A DNA stretch of 64,000 bases, taken from positions 6,445 to 70,444 of the forward strand of contig JBDLRB010000268.1 of assembly GCA_039800205.1 (NCBI GenBank), written 5' to 3'. The stretch is from SYIM01 sp039800205. GTDB taxonomy: Bacteria; Pseudomonadota; Gammaproteobacteria; Burkholderiales; Burkholderiaceae_E. Shown here piece after piece: positions 24,793-34,409 of the stretch; within the stretch, counting starts at the first letter, position 1; each line of letters begins with the position of its first letter. The position numbers were made by a program, and so were the translations under genes. The notes under the pieces are model-generated. The model was not told the DNA's origin and ran no database searches. It saw only the letters and a program-made list of their open reading frames with translations.

Positions 24793-27700
24793 GGCCCGCC
24801 CGACCACTCGTCGCGCCTGGACGCCGGGTCACCTCCTGACGCTGGGCGCACGGCTTGTTCTGGTCGCGGTCCTTGCGTGTATGGGCCTCATCGCCTACGG
24901 ACTGGGCTCGCCGAGCGTGACCCGCTGGCTGGTCGAGCGGCTCGAGCGCGCCGATCCAGCGATCGGGTCGGTTGAGGGCCTGTCCGGCAGTCTCTGGAGC
25001 GGGCTGCGGGCGACTCAGGTCCGTTTTCAACATCCTTCCGGGGTGATCGAAGCGGGTGACCTTGCACTGCAACTCGCCTGGTCCGGGTTGCTCAGGGGCG
25101 AACTCCGCTTCAGCACGATTTCGGCACGGGTCCTTCGGATCACGTCGCACCCCGCACCGGCGGCGGATGCGAGCGCGAAGCTAATGGGGGGGCCGGCCGT
25201 ATTCGCGCTACCGCTTTCCGTCTGGATCGATTCGCTGGCGGTCGATCAGATTGTGCTGACGGTGGGCGAGCAATCGCTGATGCCCTTGACGCTGCGTGCG
25301 CGAGGCGGGTATCGGGCCGGGCAGTACCGGATCGAGCAGGCGAGCGTGAACGTCCAGGGGAGCGAATGGGTCGCGCGGGATCTGCTGCTGGCCGCTCATG
25401 CGCCGTTTACGCTCTCGGGCCGCCTGTCTGCTTCGATTGAAGGAACGATGCTCGGCACGCTGGCGGGGCCGAGCGTTCGCCTCAAGGTGCCGGACGAGCC
25501 GGTGAGGATCGAGAGCGACTGGTCGGGCCGTCTGGATGAGCTGGTGGTGCAGGCGAGGGTGCGAGGGTGGGACGCGACGGTTGCGCTGATGGCCAAGGGA
25601 CGCGCGCTAGGTCCGTCGCCCGTCGTGAGCGTCGAAGGATCGATCGAGTCGCTGTCGGTGGAGCGCGTCCTCGTGAATGGACCGACCGCCCTGCTCGATG
25701 GCCGGTTCACGGCCCGGTATCCCGAGCGGCAATTCTCGCTCGATCTGGGCAATCGCCGCAGCGGACCGCTGGATCGCCAGCACCTGCCGCTCCATTCGCT
25801 GAGGCTGGCGGGGCGGTTGGGCGAGACCACGATCCAGCTCGAGCAGCTGGATCTGATCCTGGCATCGTCGGGCCCGATCGATTCGGCGAGGGCGCCCGAG
25901 GTGCCGACTCGATCGGCCCCGGCTCGGTTGAGCGGGCGGGGCACGATCGATCTTCAGGGCTCGGTGGCGGTACCGGGGGGACCCTGGCCCCGACTGAGTG
26001 GGGCGTTCACCTTGAGCGATATCGAGCTTCAAGCGATCGATCGTCGGCTCCCCCTCGGGCATCTGTCCGGAAGCAGCACGATCGAGGGATCTCTCCTCGT
26101 CGCGGACCTCGCCGTTCGTGGTTTGACCGATGAGCCGGTCACGCTGGAGGCCCGGGCGACCGCCCAGGTGGACGGATTCAGGATCGACCAGGCGACCGTG
26201 AGACTGGAGAGGACGCGGTGGGCCGGACGCGGTTGGATCGGCGTCGGTGCGAAGCCGAGGATCGACCTGTCGGGTCGCTTCGAGCAGCTGGACCCAGCCC
26301 GGTGGATCCAGACCCGTGGTTCGGCCGCCGGGGCGCTGTCCGGTGATGTATCCGGACGCTGGCAGGTCTCGAGGATGGGGGCGTCTGCTGCGGACCTTCA
26401 ATTCGAAGTCGAACTGGATCGCTCGAGCCGTCTGGGCCAGCGGCCTATCGTGGGCGCAACCCGAGGACGTTGGCGACCGGGGCGCCTGCATGAGTTCGAG
26501 CTTCGTCTGGTTCAGGATGGGGATCGCCTCAGTCTCAAGGGCGCTCTGGGGGCCCCTGAGGACCGTCTCAACCTCGATGCCCAGGTGGCCGACCTGAACC
26601 GGTTTGAACCGCGATTGAATGGGCCCTTGACGCTCACCGGACAGGTCTCGGGTGCACTCGATCGTCCTCACCTGTCGTTGTTGCTCTCGGCGCCCCGGCT
26701 GTCGGGCGCCTCGTGGCCCCAGCCCGTGCCGCGGTCCTTGGCGCTCAGCTTGACACTTGAAGGGTATCCGGACCGTCATGCGCTCTCCCTGGAGGTCCGC
26801 GCGGCCTCGGTGCGCACGCGAATGCGGGGCGAGGGCGCCTGGCACGCGAGTTTGAGTCAGTGGCACGGCCGGATCGACCCATGGCAGATCGAGGGTGTGC
26901 TCCCCGCCACGAGCGTTCGCCCCTTTGACCTGACCGTCGGGGGCGGCGCCATCCGCCTGGGCGGGTTGAGCCTTGCCCTTGCGGATGGACACCTCGATCT
27001 CGATGAATTGACGCTCTCGGCCGACCTCGTGCGATCGAGCGGTCGGCTGCGAGGGGTCTCACTGAGTCCCGTGGCAGACTGGCTTGACATCGGGGGCTCC
27101 GGATCGGCTCCACCGGAGCCCCCCGTGCGCGAAGCGATCGATCGCCTGCGAGCGATGCGGATCGAGGCGTCCTGGCAGGCCCAGGGACCGGACGCGCGGC
27201 GCTTGACGGGTCAGATCGATCTGGAACTGAAGACGCTCGATCGTGTGTCGGGCGCATCCGATCGCGAGCGCGTGTTCAGCGAAAGTCGGGCCCAGATCTC
27301 GCTCTCTGAGGGACGACTGACCGGGAGGGCGAGCCTGAAGCTGCCCTCGCTCGCGTTCGCCCGGCGCCTGACCGCACCGGATTGGCAGATCGAAGGTGCG
27401 CTCGACTTCGACGGTCGGGTGGGCGGTTCGATCGAACATCCTGAACTCGATGGCCGGCTGACCGGCGAGCGCTTGACGCTGATCAATCGCAGCCTGGGCT
27501 GGCGGCTGCGTGATGGGCGGCTTGCTGCGCGCTTTGATGGTCGCCGCTTGCGGCTCGACCGTCTGCGTTTTGCCAGCGGCGAACAGGGGGCGCTCGAACT
27601 CTCGGGCGAGATCGCGCCTGCGGTAGCGCCCTCCGCGAGGCCGACCGGGTCCGACCGGTCGGCTGCTCGCAGCCGTGCGCCCTTCGATGCCGATGTCACG

Positions 27701-28768
27701 CTCCGACTGGATCGTTTCGTCATGCCGCTCGGCCCGGGGCAACGTCTACTCCTGTCGGGGCAGACCCGGCTGGTCGCCCTGGACGGTGCAGTCCGCTGGT
27801 CGGGTCAGGTCCGCGCCGACGAAGGCTTCCTGGAATTCGGGAGCGCCGGCGTACCAGACTTGCCGAGTGACCTGGTGATCGTTGATCCCCGAGGCGGGCC
27901 GGCGGCGCCGCAGCCTCGGACCCCGCCGACTTCAGATCAGGCGGCAGAGCGCGTCGCGTCCGAAGGCTGGACGCCGCTCGTCGATGCGGACATTCAGATG
28001 GCGCTGGGCGATCGATTGCGGGTTCAGGGCGGCGGTCTGGATGCACGGGTGACGGGCGAACTCGTACTGAGTGGGCGCCTGCCCGCCGATCCGAGGCTGA
28101 CCGGCCGGGTCCAGCTGCGCGAGGGCAGTTACGTCGCCTACGGCCGCAAACTTGAACTCAGCCGCGGCGAGCTGCGCTTCACGGGCGAAATCGATAACCC
28201 CGTCCTGGACATCCTTGCCCTGCGCAGAAGCGCTGAAGTCGAGGCTGGGGTCTCGGTCACGGGCCCGGCGCGGACGCCTCGCATCCGGCTGGTTTCCCAG
28301 CCGGATCTGCCCGACGCGCAGAAGCTGTCCTGGCTGGTGCTGGGAACCGGTCTCGAAGATGCGGCGGCGGCCGGCCAGGCGCTCGCGCTGCGCGAGGCGG
28401 CGCTGACCCTGCTTGGAAACGACGATGGTGGACTGGTCGGTGGGCTCTCGCAGGCCCTGGGGCTTGATTCGATCGGTTTCGGCCGCTCGGTCGGCGCCGC
28501 GCGCGACACGCTGGAACGGTCCAGATTGGGTCCGCCCGGTCTGCCTTCGCCCGGTGCCGGGTCGACCGGATCGACGACCGTACGCCAGGAAGTGGTGTCG
28601 GTCAGCAAGCGACTGAACTCTCGCCTGACGGTCAGTTACGAGCGCGGTCTTCAGGGGTTGTGGAATCTGGTGCGCCTGCAATACGAGATTTCCAACCGTC
28701 TGTCGCTCAGAGCGCAGAGTGGCAGCGAAAACGCGCTCGATCTGCTCTATTTCTGGTGGTTTGACTGA
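24782..28768 (+). CDS. tamB: translocation and assembly module protein TamB
   Basis: 1328 residues, the usual size for TamB. One N-terminal membrane anchor (about residues 18-45) is followed by a long beta-rich, repeat-like body and the C-terminal DUF490/TamB domain, with YVAYGRKLELSRGELRFTGE near residue 1120 and LSWLVLGTGLEDAAA near 1185. TamB spans the periplasm as a hydrophobic groove and pairs with TamA. The start lies inside the tamA 3' end, so the two are coupled. The last 22 bp overlap miaA on the other strand. Confidence 0.93.
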   Translation: MDSEARPTTRRAWTPGHLLTLGARLVLVAVLACMGLIAYGLGSPSVTRWLVERLERADPAIGSVEGLSGSLWSGLRATQVRFQHPSGVIEAGDLALQLAWSGLLRGELRFSTISARVLRITSHPAPAADASAKLMGGPAVFALPLSVWIDSLAVDQIVLTVGEQSLMPLTLRARGGYRAGQYRIEQASVNVQGSEWVARDLLLAAHAPFTLSGRLSASIEGTMLGTLAGPSVRLKVPDEPVRIESDWSGRLDELVVQARVRGWDATVALMAKGRALGPSPVVSVEGSIESLSVERVLVNGPTALLDGRFTARYPERQFSLDLGNRRSGPLDRQHLPLHSLRLAGRLGETTIQLEQLDLILASSGPIDSARAPEVPTRSAPARLSGRGTIDLQGSVAVPGGPWPRLSGAFTLSDIELQAIDRRLPLGHLSGSSTIEGSLLVADLAVRGLTDEPVTLEARATAQVDGFRIDQATVRLERTRWAGRGWIGVGAKPRIDLSGRFEQLDPARWIQTRGSAAGALSGDVSGRWQVSRMGASAADLQFEVELDRSSRLGQRPIVGATRGRWRPGRLHEFELRLVQDGDRLSLKGALGAPEDRLNLDAQVADLNRFEPRLNGPLTLTGQVSGALDRPHLSLLLSAPRLSGASWPQPVPRSLALSLTLEGYPDRHALSLEVRAASVRTRMRGEGAWHASLSQWHGRIDPWQIEGVLPATSVRPFDLTVGGGAIRLGGLSLALADGHLDLDELTLSADLVRSSGRLRGVSLSPVADWLDIGGSGSAPPEPPVREAIDRLRAMRIEASWQAQGPDARRLTGQIDLELKTLDRVSGASDRERVFSESRAQISLSEGRLTGRASLKLPSLAFARRLTAPDWQIEGALDFDGRVGGSIEHPELDGRLTGERLTLINRSLGWRLRDGRLAARFDGRRLRLDRLRFASGEQGALELSGEIAPAVAPSARPTGSDRSAARSRAPFDADVTLRLDRFVMPLGPGQRLLLSGQTRLVALDGAVRWSGQVRADEGFLEFGSAGVPDLPSDLVIVDPRGGPAAPQPRTPPTSDQAAERVASEGWTPLVDADIQMALGDRLRVQGGGLDARVTGELVLSGRLPADPRLTGRVQLREGSYVAYGRKLELSRGELRFTGEIDNPVLDILALRRSAEVEAGVSVTGPARTPRIRLVSQPDLPDAQKLSWLVLGTGLEDAAAAGQALALREAALTLLGNDDGGLVGGLSQALGLDSIGFGRSVGAARDTLERSRLGPPGLPSPGAGSTGSTTVRQEVVSVSKRLNSRLTVSYERGLQGLWNLVRLQYEISNRLSLRAQSGSENALDLLYFWWFD

Positions 28769-29769
28769 TGGCTGGGCAGACGGGCGGCCGGCCGTTCGGC
28801 CGATTCGCTCGGGTCGGCGTCCTTCGTCCGATGCCAGGCTTCAGTCACCCTGCGTTTGACCTGTGACAGGCCATCGGACGCGAAACAATCGATGCTGAAA
28901 CGGCCGTCCATGCTGCGCAGCCAGGTCAGTTGCCGTTTGGCCAACTGTCGGGTCGCCGCGACCCCGGATTCGATCATGCGGGCAAGCGGTGGCCGGCGAT
29001 CCTCATCCAGCCAGTGCCACACCTGACGGTAGCCCACGCTTCGCATCGAGGGACAATCTGCCCGGAGATCCCCGCGTCGTCGAAGGGTCTCCACTTCGTC
29101 GATCAGACCATGCTGGATCATCGCTTCGAAGCGGAGGGCAATGCGCTCATGCAGTCGGGCGCGCTCGACCGGTTCCAGGGCAATGATCGTATGCGGGGCG
29201 CCCTGCGTATCCCGTCCCGCAGGACTTTGGCGCGCCGCCTCGGCCAGCCAGGCGGACAGCGGTTTGCCGGTGGTCTGGAACACTTCGAGGGCACGCTGGA
29301 TGCGTTGGGCATCGCGGGGGGCGAGTCGGGCCGCAGTGATCGGATCGCAGGCCGCAAGTCGCGCATGCAATGCGGGCCAGCCGGCGGCCCGCGCCTCGTC
29401 CTCGATCGCCGCGCGGACGACCGGATCCGCGCCCGGCAGGTCGTGCAATCCCTCGATCAGTGCCTTTGCGTACAGCATGGTCCCGCCGACCAGGAGCGGC
29501 AGCCGCCCGCGCGCCTCGATGGCGCGTCGAACGCGCGTTGCGTCGGCGGCAAACCGGGCGGCGGAATAGGCATCGGCGGGGTCGATGAGGTCGATCAGGT
29601 GGTGGGGGACACGGGCCCGCTCCTCGGTCGAGGGTTTTGCGGTGCCAATGTCGAGCCCTCGGTAGACCTGAGCGGAGTCCACACTGATGATTTCGATCGG
29701 GAGGTACTCGGCAAGAGCCATCGCCAGGGCACTCTTGCCGGATGCGGTCGGTCCGAGTAACAGGATCAC
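28747..29769 (-). CDS. miaA: tRNA dimethylallyltransferase
   Basis: 340 residues. MiaA prenylates A37 of tRNAs reading UNN codons. Seen: P-loop LLGPTASGKSALAMALA at residue 4-20, ISVDSAQVYRGLDIGTAKP near 33-51, HHLIDLIDP near 57, LVGGTMLYAKALIEG near 96-110 and the tRNA-binding RDAQRIQRALEVF near 151. It is 50 bp downstream of mutL, the same order as in many proteobacteria. The 3' end overlaps tamB by 22 bp. Confidence 0.96.
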   Translation of the reverse strand: MILLLGPTASGKSALAMALAEYLPIEIISVDSAQVYRGLDIGTAKPSTEERARVPHHLIDLIDPADAYSAARFAADATRVRRAIEARGRLPLLVGGTMLYAKALIEGLHDLPGADPVVRAAIEDEARAAGWPALHARLAACDPITAARLAPRDAQRIQRALEVFQTTGKPLSAWLAEAARQSPAGRDTQGAPHTIIALEPVERARLHERIALRFEAMIQHGLIDEVETLRRRGDLRADCPSMRSVGYRQVWHWLDEDRRPPLARMIESGVAATRQLAKRQLTWLRSMDGRFSIDCFASDGLSQVKRRVTEAWHRTKDADPSESAERPAARLPSHQSNHQK

Positions 29770-29819
29770 GATGCGTTCGGCTGAAGTGTGGTCGAGCCCG
29801 CGCGCTCTGGGCGGCGCTC

Positions 29820-31745
29820 TCAGCGGCCACGCATGAAGCGGGCGTCCAGTTCACCCATGCCGATCTCGAACCAGGTCGGCCGACCGTGGTTGCATTGATC
29901 CGCTCCAGGCGTGCGTTCCATCTCCCGAAGGAGCGCATCCATCTCTGCGAGGCTCAGTCGGCGCTGGGCACGGACGGCCGAATGACAGGCCATCCCGGCC
30001 AGAACCCGCTCGCAGCGCTCTTCAATGACTCGACTCGCTCCGAATTCGACCACTTCGCTGATGACGTCCTTCGCCAGGCGGGCGACATCGCCCTGGGCAA
30101 GGAGCGCTGGGGCACCCCGCACGGCGATCGCAGTCGGCGAGAGGATCGAGAGTTCGAGCCCCAGGCGCTCGAAGATCGCTGGTTCGGCCTCTACGGTACT
30201 GACTTCGATCGCTTCGGCCCGAAAAGTGGCCGGAATCAGCAGGGGTTGCTGCGCGAGCCCCTCTCGGTAGAACTGGGTTTTCAGTCGTTCGTAAACGATC
30301 CGCTCGTGCGCGGCGTGCATGTCCACAATGATGAGACCCCGAGCCGTCTGGGCGAGGATGTAGACGCCGTGCAACTGGGCCAGCGCGTGGCCGAGCGGGT
30401 GATCGTCCTCGGCCTGGGTGGCCGGGGTCTGCGCGCCATCGCCCGGCGGGTGTGAGGCCGGGGTCCCGGACCGATGGGCGGTCGGCGCGCCCGGGGCGAT
30501 CCGCGGCGAGTCCTCGGTCGACAGAAAACCCAACGAGCGGGACAGCGCGCCCGGGTCGGCGACGCGAGGCGGGCGGCCAAAGGGCAGGGGCTGAGTGGCC
30601 GTCCCGGGGCGAGCGACGGCTCCGCCCGGTAACCCGTCTTCCGGAAGGCTCTGGATCCATGGAGTCCCAGAGGGCGGATCGCCGCGGTCGGAGCCATCGA
30701 TGCCGGACGCAAGCGCCGAGTGCTGGACCCGTCCGCCCCGGAGCACCTGCTCGACGGCGTGATAGACGAACGAGCGGATCCCGTTTGCGTCGCGGAACCG
30801 GACCTCGGTCTTGGCCGGGTGGACGTTGACATCCACCGCGCCCGGATCGATCTCCAGAAAGAGCGCCCAGGCCGCGTGTCGATCGCCATGCATCATGTCC
30901 GAATACGCCTGACGGATTGCAAAGCCGAGCAGTCGGTCACGCACGAACCGGCGGTTCACGTACAGGAATTGCCGGTCGGCCCGGGCACGGTTGACCGTGG
31001 GTAGCCCGAGCAGGCCAAAGAGGCGCAGCCCCCCGGCCTCGACGTCCAGGGTTCGGATGGCCTCTTGATAATCGTCGCCGAGTCCAGCGAGGGCCCGCTC
31101 GGCGACCGACCCCGGGGGGAAATCGATCACTTTCCGGCCGTCGACCCAGGCGGTGAAAGCGGTTGCAGGGTGGGCCAGAGCGACCCGCCGGACGGCGTCC
31201 ATGCATTGCGTGGCTTCCACGCTGGTGCTTTTGAGAAATTTTCGACGGGCGGGTGTATTGCCGTACAAATCGAGGACTTCAACCGTGGTCCCGCGCGCAC
31301 CCGCGGCCGGATGGATGTCTCCGGTGCTCGAGTCAAACACCCTGGCCTCATTTGTCTCGGCGGTACGACTGGTCAGGCGTACGCGCGCCACTGAAGCGAT
31401 CGAGGCCAGGGCCTCGCCCCGGAACCCGAGGCTTGCGACCTGCTCAAGATCGGCCAGGCTGGTGATTTTGCTGGTCGCATGGCGGGTGAGCGCAATCCCG
31501 AGCTGATCCGGGGCGATTCCGCAGCCATCGTCGCTGATAGCGATCCGCGCGCTGCCGCCCTGTTCGATCCGGATGTCGATCCGGAGCGCGCCCGCATCGA
31601 GCGCATTCTCCAGCAGTTCCTTGACCACCGAGGCGGGCCGTTCGACCACTTCACCGGCGGCGATCTGGCTGATCAGTGTGTCCGGCAAGAGCGCAATGGG
31701 CCGATGTGACGCGGGCCCGGACGCATGGATGGTCACCTCATTCAT
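29820..31745 (-). CDS. mutL: DNA mismatch repair protein MutL
   Basis: 641 residues. GHKL ATPase N-terminus with LISQIAAGEVVERPASVVKE near residue 25-44, LDAGA, ISDDGCGI and GFRGEALASI. The C-terminal dimerisation domain holds DMHAAHERIVYE near 470, which matches the metal-binding DQHA(x2)E(x4)E of endonuclease-active MutL except for Q to M, plus ACHSAVRA and CNHGRP. This indicates a nicking MutL as used where MutH is absent. The residues between about 335 and 455 are a Pro/Gly/Arg-rich linker. miaA follows. Confidence 0.95.
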   Translation of the reverse strand: MNEVTIHASGPASHRPIALLPDTLISQIAAGEVVERPASVVKELLENALDAGALRIDIRIEQGGSARIAISDDGCGIAPDQLGIALTRHATSKITSLADLEQVASLGFRGEALASIASVARVRLTSRTAETNEARVFDSSTGDIHPAAGARGTTVEVLDLYGNTPARRKFLKSTSVEATQCMDAVRRVALAHPATAFTAWVDGRKVIDFPPGSVAERALAGLGDDYQEAIRTLDVEAGGLRLFGLLGLPTVNRARADRQFLYVNRRFVRDRLLGFAIRQAYSDMMHGDRHAAWALFLEIDPGAVDVNVHPAKTEVRFRDANGIRSFVYHAVEQVLRGGRVQHSALASGIDGSDRGDPPSGTPWIQSLPEDGLPGGAVARPGTATQPLPFGRPPRVADPGALSRSLGFLSTEDSPRIAPGAPTAHRSGTPASHPPGDGAQTPATQAEDDHPLGHALAQLHGVYILAQTARGLIIVDMHAAHERIVYERLKTQFYREGLAQQPLLIPATFRAEAIEVSTVEAEPAIFERLGLELSILSPTAIAVRGAPALLAQGDVARLAKDVISEVVEFGASRVIEERCERVLAGMACHSAVRAQRRLSLAEMDALLREMERTPGADQCNHGRPTWFEIGMGELDARFMRGR

Positions 31746-31799
31746 CCTCCCATTCTATCGGTGGGGCGGCACCCGAATGCGCTTCGGTATCATCGGGTC

Positions 31800-32474
31800 A
31801 TGGATTTCGCGCACCTCATCGATCTCTTCCTCAACCTGGACAAACACCTGGCCGAGCAGGTGGCGGTCTGGGGGCCGTGGATCTACGCCATCCTTTTCCT
31901 GATCATCTTTGTCGAGACCGGTGTCGTGGTCATGCCCTTCCTGCCGGGCGATTCCTTGCTCTTCGTGTGCGGGGCGATCGCCGCAGTGGGCGGAATGGAC
32001 CTGCGTGTGCTGATGGCGTTGCTCGCTACGGCGGCTATTTTGGGTGACGGGCTCAATTACGCCATTGGCCGACGCGTCGGGCCACGTGTGTTCGGCTGGG
32101 AACGATCGCGCTGGTTCAACCGCGACGCGTTCGACCGCACGCATGCGTTTTATGAGCGTCACGGACCGATGACCATCATCATTGCCCGTTTCCTGCCCTT
32201 TGTTCGAACCTTTGCGCCATTTGTGGCGGGCGTTGCGCAAATGAACCGGGCGCGGTTCACGCTCTACAACGTGGTGGGCGGGGTGCTTTGGGTGGTCAGT
32301 CTGACGGCGCTGGGCTACCGGGTCGGCAACACCGAATGGGTGCAGCGCCACTTCAGCTGGGTGGCGCTGGCGATGATCGTGATCCCCGGGCTCCCTGCCG
32401 TGTTCGAGGTCCTGCGGCATGTGATTCGTGCCCGACGGGCTCGTCGAGATCGTCAACCCGTGATCGGGCGTTGA
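31800..32474 (+). CDS. DedA family membrane protein
   Basis: 224 residues from the ATG at 31800; the ORF upstream of it is not supported. DedA proteins are inner-membrane flippases or transporters for lipid carriers. Seen: re-entrant-type helix with FVETGVVVMPFLPGDSLLFV near residue 40-59, GDGLNYAIGRRVGPRVF near 82, FYERHGPMTIIIARFLPFVR near 120-139 and TFAPFVAGVAQMNRARFTLYN with its conserved arginines. The 3' end overlaps amiC by 22 bp on the opposite strand. Confidence 0.92.
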   Translation: MDFAHLIDLFLNLDKHLAEQVAVWGPWIYAILFLIIFVETGVVVMPFLPGDSLLFVCGAIAAVGGMDLRVLMALLATAAILGDGLNYAIGRRVGPRVFGWERSRWFNRDAFDRTHAFYERHGPMTIIIARFLPFVRTFAPFVAGVAQMNRARFTLYNVVGGVLWVVSLTALGYRVGNTEWVQRHFSWVALAMIVIPGLPAVFEVLRHVIRARRARRDRQPVIGR

Positions 32475-33778
32475 CCGGCGGTCAGCGACTGTTCCTGGTA
32501 GGCCAGGATGCCCTCGAGGATCGCCTTTGCCAGACGCTTCTGGTGCTCGGGGTCGACCAGTCGGCGCTCTTCGGCCGGATTGCTGATGAATGCGGTTTCA
32601 ACCAGGACCGAGGGCATGTCCGGCGAGCGCAGCACGGCAAACGACGCCCCTTCGACGCGGGGCTTGTGCAGATGCCCGACGCGGCCCAGTCCCTGCAGCA
32701 CGTGGCTGCCCAGCAGGCTCGATTCACGGATCTGGGCGTGCGTGGTCAGATCGAGCAGGACCTTTCGGACCTCGCGGTCGCGACTGGAGAGATTGACGCC
32801 GCCCACTTCATCTGCGCCGTTCTCTCTTTGGGCCAGCCATCGGGCGGTCGTACTCGACGCCCCGCGCTCGGACAGGACATAGACCGACGCGCCGCGGGGG
32901 CGCGGCTCGGGATAGGCGTCAGCATGGATCGAGACGAAGATATCCGCACGGACTCGGCGGGCCCGCTGGACCCGCGTGGCCAGAGGCACGAAATAGTCGC
33001 CCGTCCGGGTCATGAAGGCCCGCATGCCCGGCTCGGCGTTCACCAGCGAGCGCAGTTCGCGTGCGATCGCGAGCACCACATCCTTTTCGTAGGTGCCGCC
33101 CGGCCCGATTGCACCCGGGTCTTCGCCCCCATGACCCGCGTCGATGGCGACCACGAAGCGCGGTCGCTGTGGGGATGGGGCGCGACCCTTGCGCCCAGAC
33201 CCGGCGCGGCCGTCCGAGCGTCCGTCGATCGTCTCGTCGGTTCTGTCTCGTGCGGCCGACCGGGAGGCGGGCTGCTGATCGGCGTATTCGCGCAGCAGCG
33301 CTTGCAGGGGATCGGCGCGCTGACCCGGGTACAGATCAATCACGAGTCGGTGCCGGTATTGTCGGGACGGGGGCAGCGTGAAGACCTGGGGCGCGGTGCC
33401 CGGGGCCAGTGCAAGACGCAGGCGGATTGATCGTCCCCCCCGGGACTGGATCCAGATCGACTGGAGCAGTGGGTCGGGGCGCAGCACCTTCGAGAGGAGC
33501 GCTTGCAGCTTTGAGAGGGTATCCACCGCTTCGATGTCGACGACCAGTTCGGGCGGGTCGTTGCGCCGCTTTTCGGTCGCGCGAACCGGCCCATCGAGTT
33601 CGATCGCAAGCCGCGAATACTCAGGTCCCGGCCAGAATCGCACGGCCAGCAGGCCAGCGGCCTGCGCGAATCGCAGATCGAGGCTCAGCTGGGCGCCAGC
33701 GACCCATGCTGCGCGCAGCCCGAAGCTGGCGATGGCGCCGCGCTGCAGCAACCGGCGTCGATGAGTGCCCTCAGGCAT
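32453..33778 (-). CDS. amiC: N-acetylmuramoyl-L-alanine amidase, AmiC-like
   Basis: 441 residues. An arginine-rich N-terminus (RRRLLQRGA, residues 7-15) followed by a hydrophobic stretch looks like a Tat signal, as in other AmiC proteins. An AMIN domain follows (about 45-160), then a linker, then the zinc amidase_3 domain with VVAIDAGHGGEDPGAIG near residue 205, EKDVVLAIARELR, SIHADA near 290 and VETAFISNPAEERRL near 400. It cleaves peptidoglycan cross-bridges at division. The start lies inside tsaE, a 94-bp overlap. Confidence 0.93.
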   Translation of the reverse strand: MPEGTHRRRLLQRGAIASFGLRAAWVAGAQLSLDLRFAQAAGLLAVRFWPGPEYSRLAIELDGPVRATEKRRNDPPELVVDIEAVDTLSKLQALLSKVLRPDPLLQSIWIQSRGGRSIRLRLALAPGTAPQVFTLPPSRQYRHRLVIDLYPGQRADPLQALLREYADQQPASRSAARDRTDETIDGRSDGRAGSGRKGRAPSPQRPRFVVAIDAGHGGEDPGAIGPGGTYEKDVVLAIARELRSLVNAEPGMRAFMTRTGDYFVPLATRVQRARRVRADIFVSIHADAYPEPRPRGASVYVLSERGASSTTARWLAQRENGADEVGGVNLSSRDREVRKVLLDLTTHAQIRESSLLGSHVLQGLGRVGHLHKPRVEGASFAVLRSPDMPSVLVETAFISNPAEERRLVDPEHQKRLAKAILEGILAYQEQSLTAGQRPITG

Positions 33779-34269
33779 CGGCGGCCGTCCTCAGAGTAGG
33801 CATCGAGTTCCGCCCAGCGGCATTCGTCGATCGGCGGGTCCCGCATGGTGTCCGTGGCCGGCTGGCCCGGTGGACGGCCCAGGTGCAGGTCGATCCAGAG
33901 GTCCGGCACAGGGAGGGTACCGCCGGCCTGCTCGGGCCACTCGACGACGACCACGGTCCTCGAGTCGAATGAGGACTCGAATCCCGCATCGCGCCAGGCG
34001 TCCGCGTAATCCAGCCGATAAAAATCATAATGATGGAGCTCGAAGCTCGGAAGATTATAAGGTTCGAGCAAGCTAAAGGTCGGACTTTTGATACGACCCT
34101 GAACGCCGAGCGCACGCAGCAGTGCGCGCGCGAGCGTCGTTTTGCCCGCACCCAGCCCGCCGGACAGGTAGAGCCTGAACCCGGGGGTCAGCGGGTGGGC
34201 AAGGTGGGTCGCCAGGGCCTGGGTCGCCGTTTCACCCTCGAGAACGCAGTCGAGGTGCTGAAGAGCCAT
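33685..34269 (-). CDS. tsaE: tRNA threonylcarbamoyladenosine biosynthesis ATPase TsaE
   Basis: 194 residues from the Met at 34269 (a Met at 34287 is equally open; neither has a clear ribosome-binding site). TsaE drives the TsaBD complex in t6A37 formation. Seen: P-loop LSGGLGAGKTTLARALLRAL near residue 36, SPTFSLLEPY near 62, HHYDFYRLDY near 78 and VVVVEWPEQAG near 108. At 194 it is longer than the usual 150-160; the extra C-terminal 30 or so residues, rich in Ser, Ala and Cys, are the part that overlaps amiC. Confidence 0.93.
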   Translation of the reverse strand: MALQHLDCVLEGETATQALATHLAHPLTPGFRLYLSGGLGAGKTTLARALLRALGVQGRIKSPTFSLLEPYNLPSFELHHYDFYRLDYADAWRDAGFESSFDSRTVVVVEWPEQAGGTLPVPDLWIDLHLGRPPGQPATDTMRDPPIDECRWAELDAYSEDGRRCLRALIDAGCCSAAPSPASGCAQHGSLAPS

Positions 34270-34409
34270 GTGGGCGGTTTTCACCATGACGGTGGGTCAT
34301 CCTGACGGCGGGGGGCGGTCGTCGTTTATCGTATCCGCCAAGCTTAACCGGTCCGGACGGCCTTGTTCGGACTCGGGACCCTCCATGCCTGTTCAGTCCG
34401 GTCGCCCGA

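Noticed and set aside
25607..26992. 461-codon open frame on the minus strand inside tamB
   Set aside because: Antisense shadow of tamB with biased, low-complexity composition and no start site of note.
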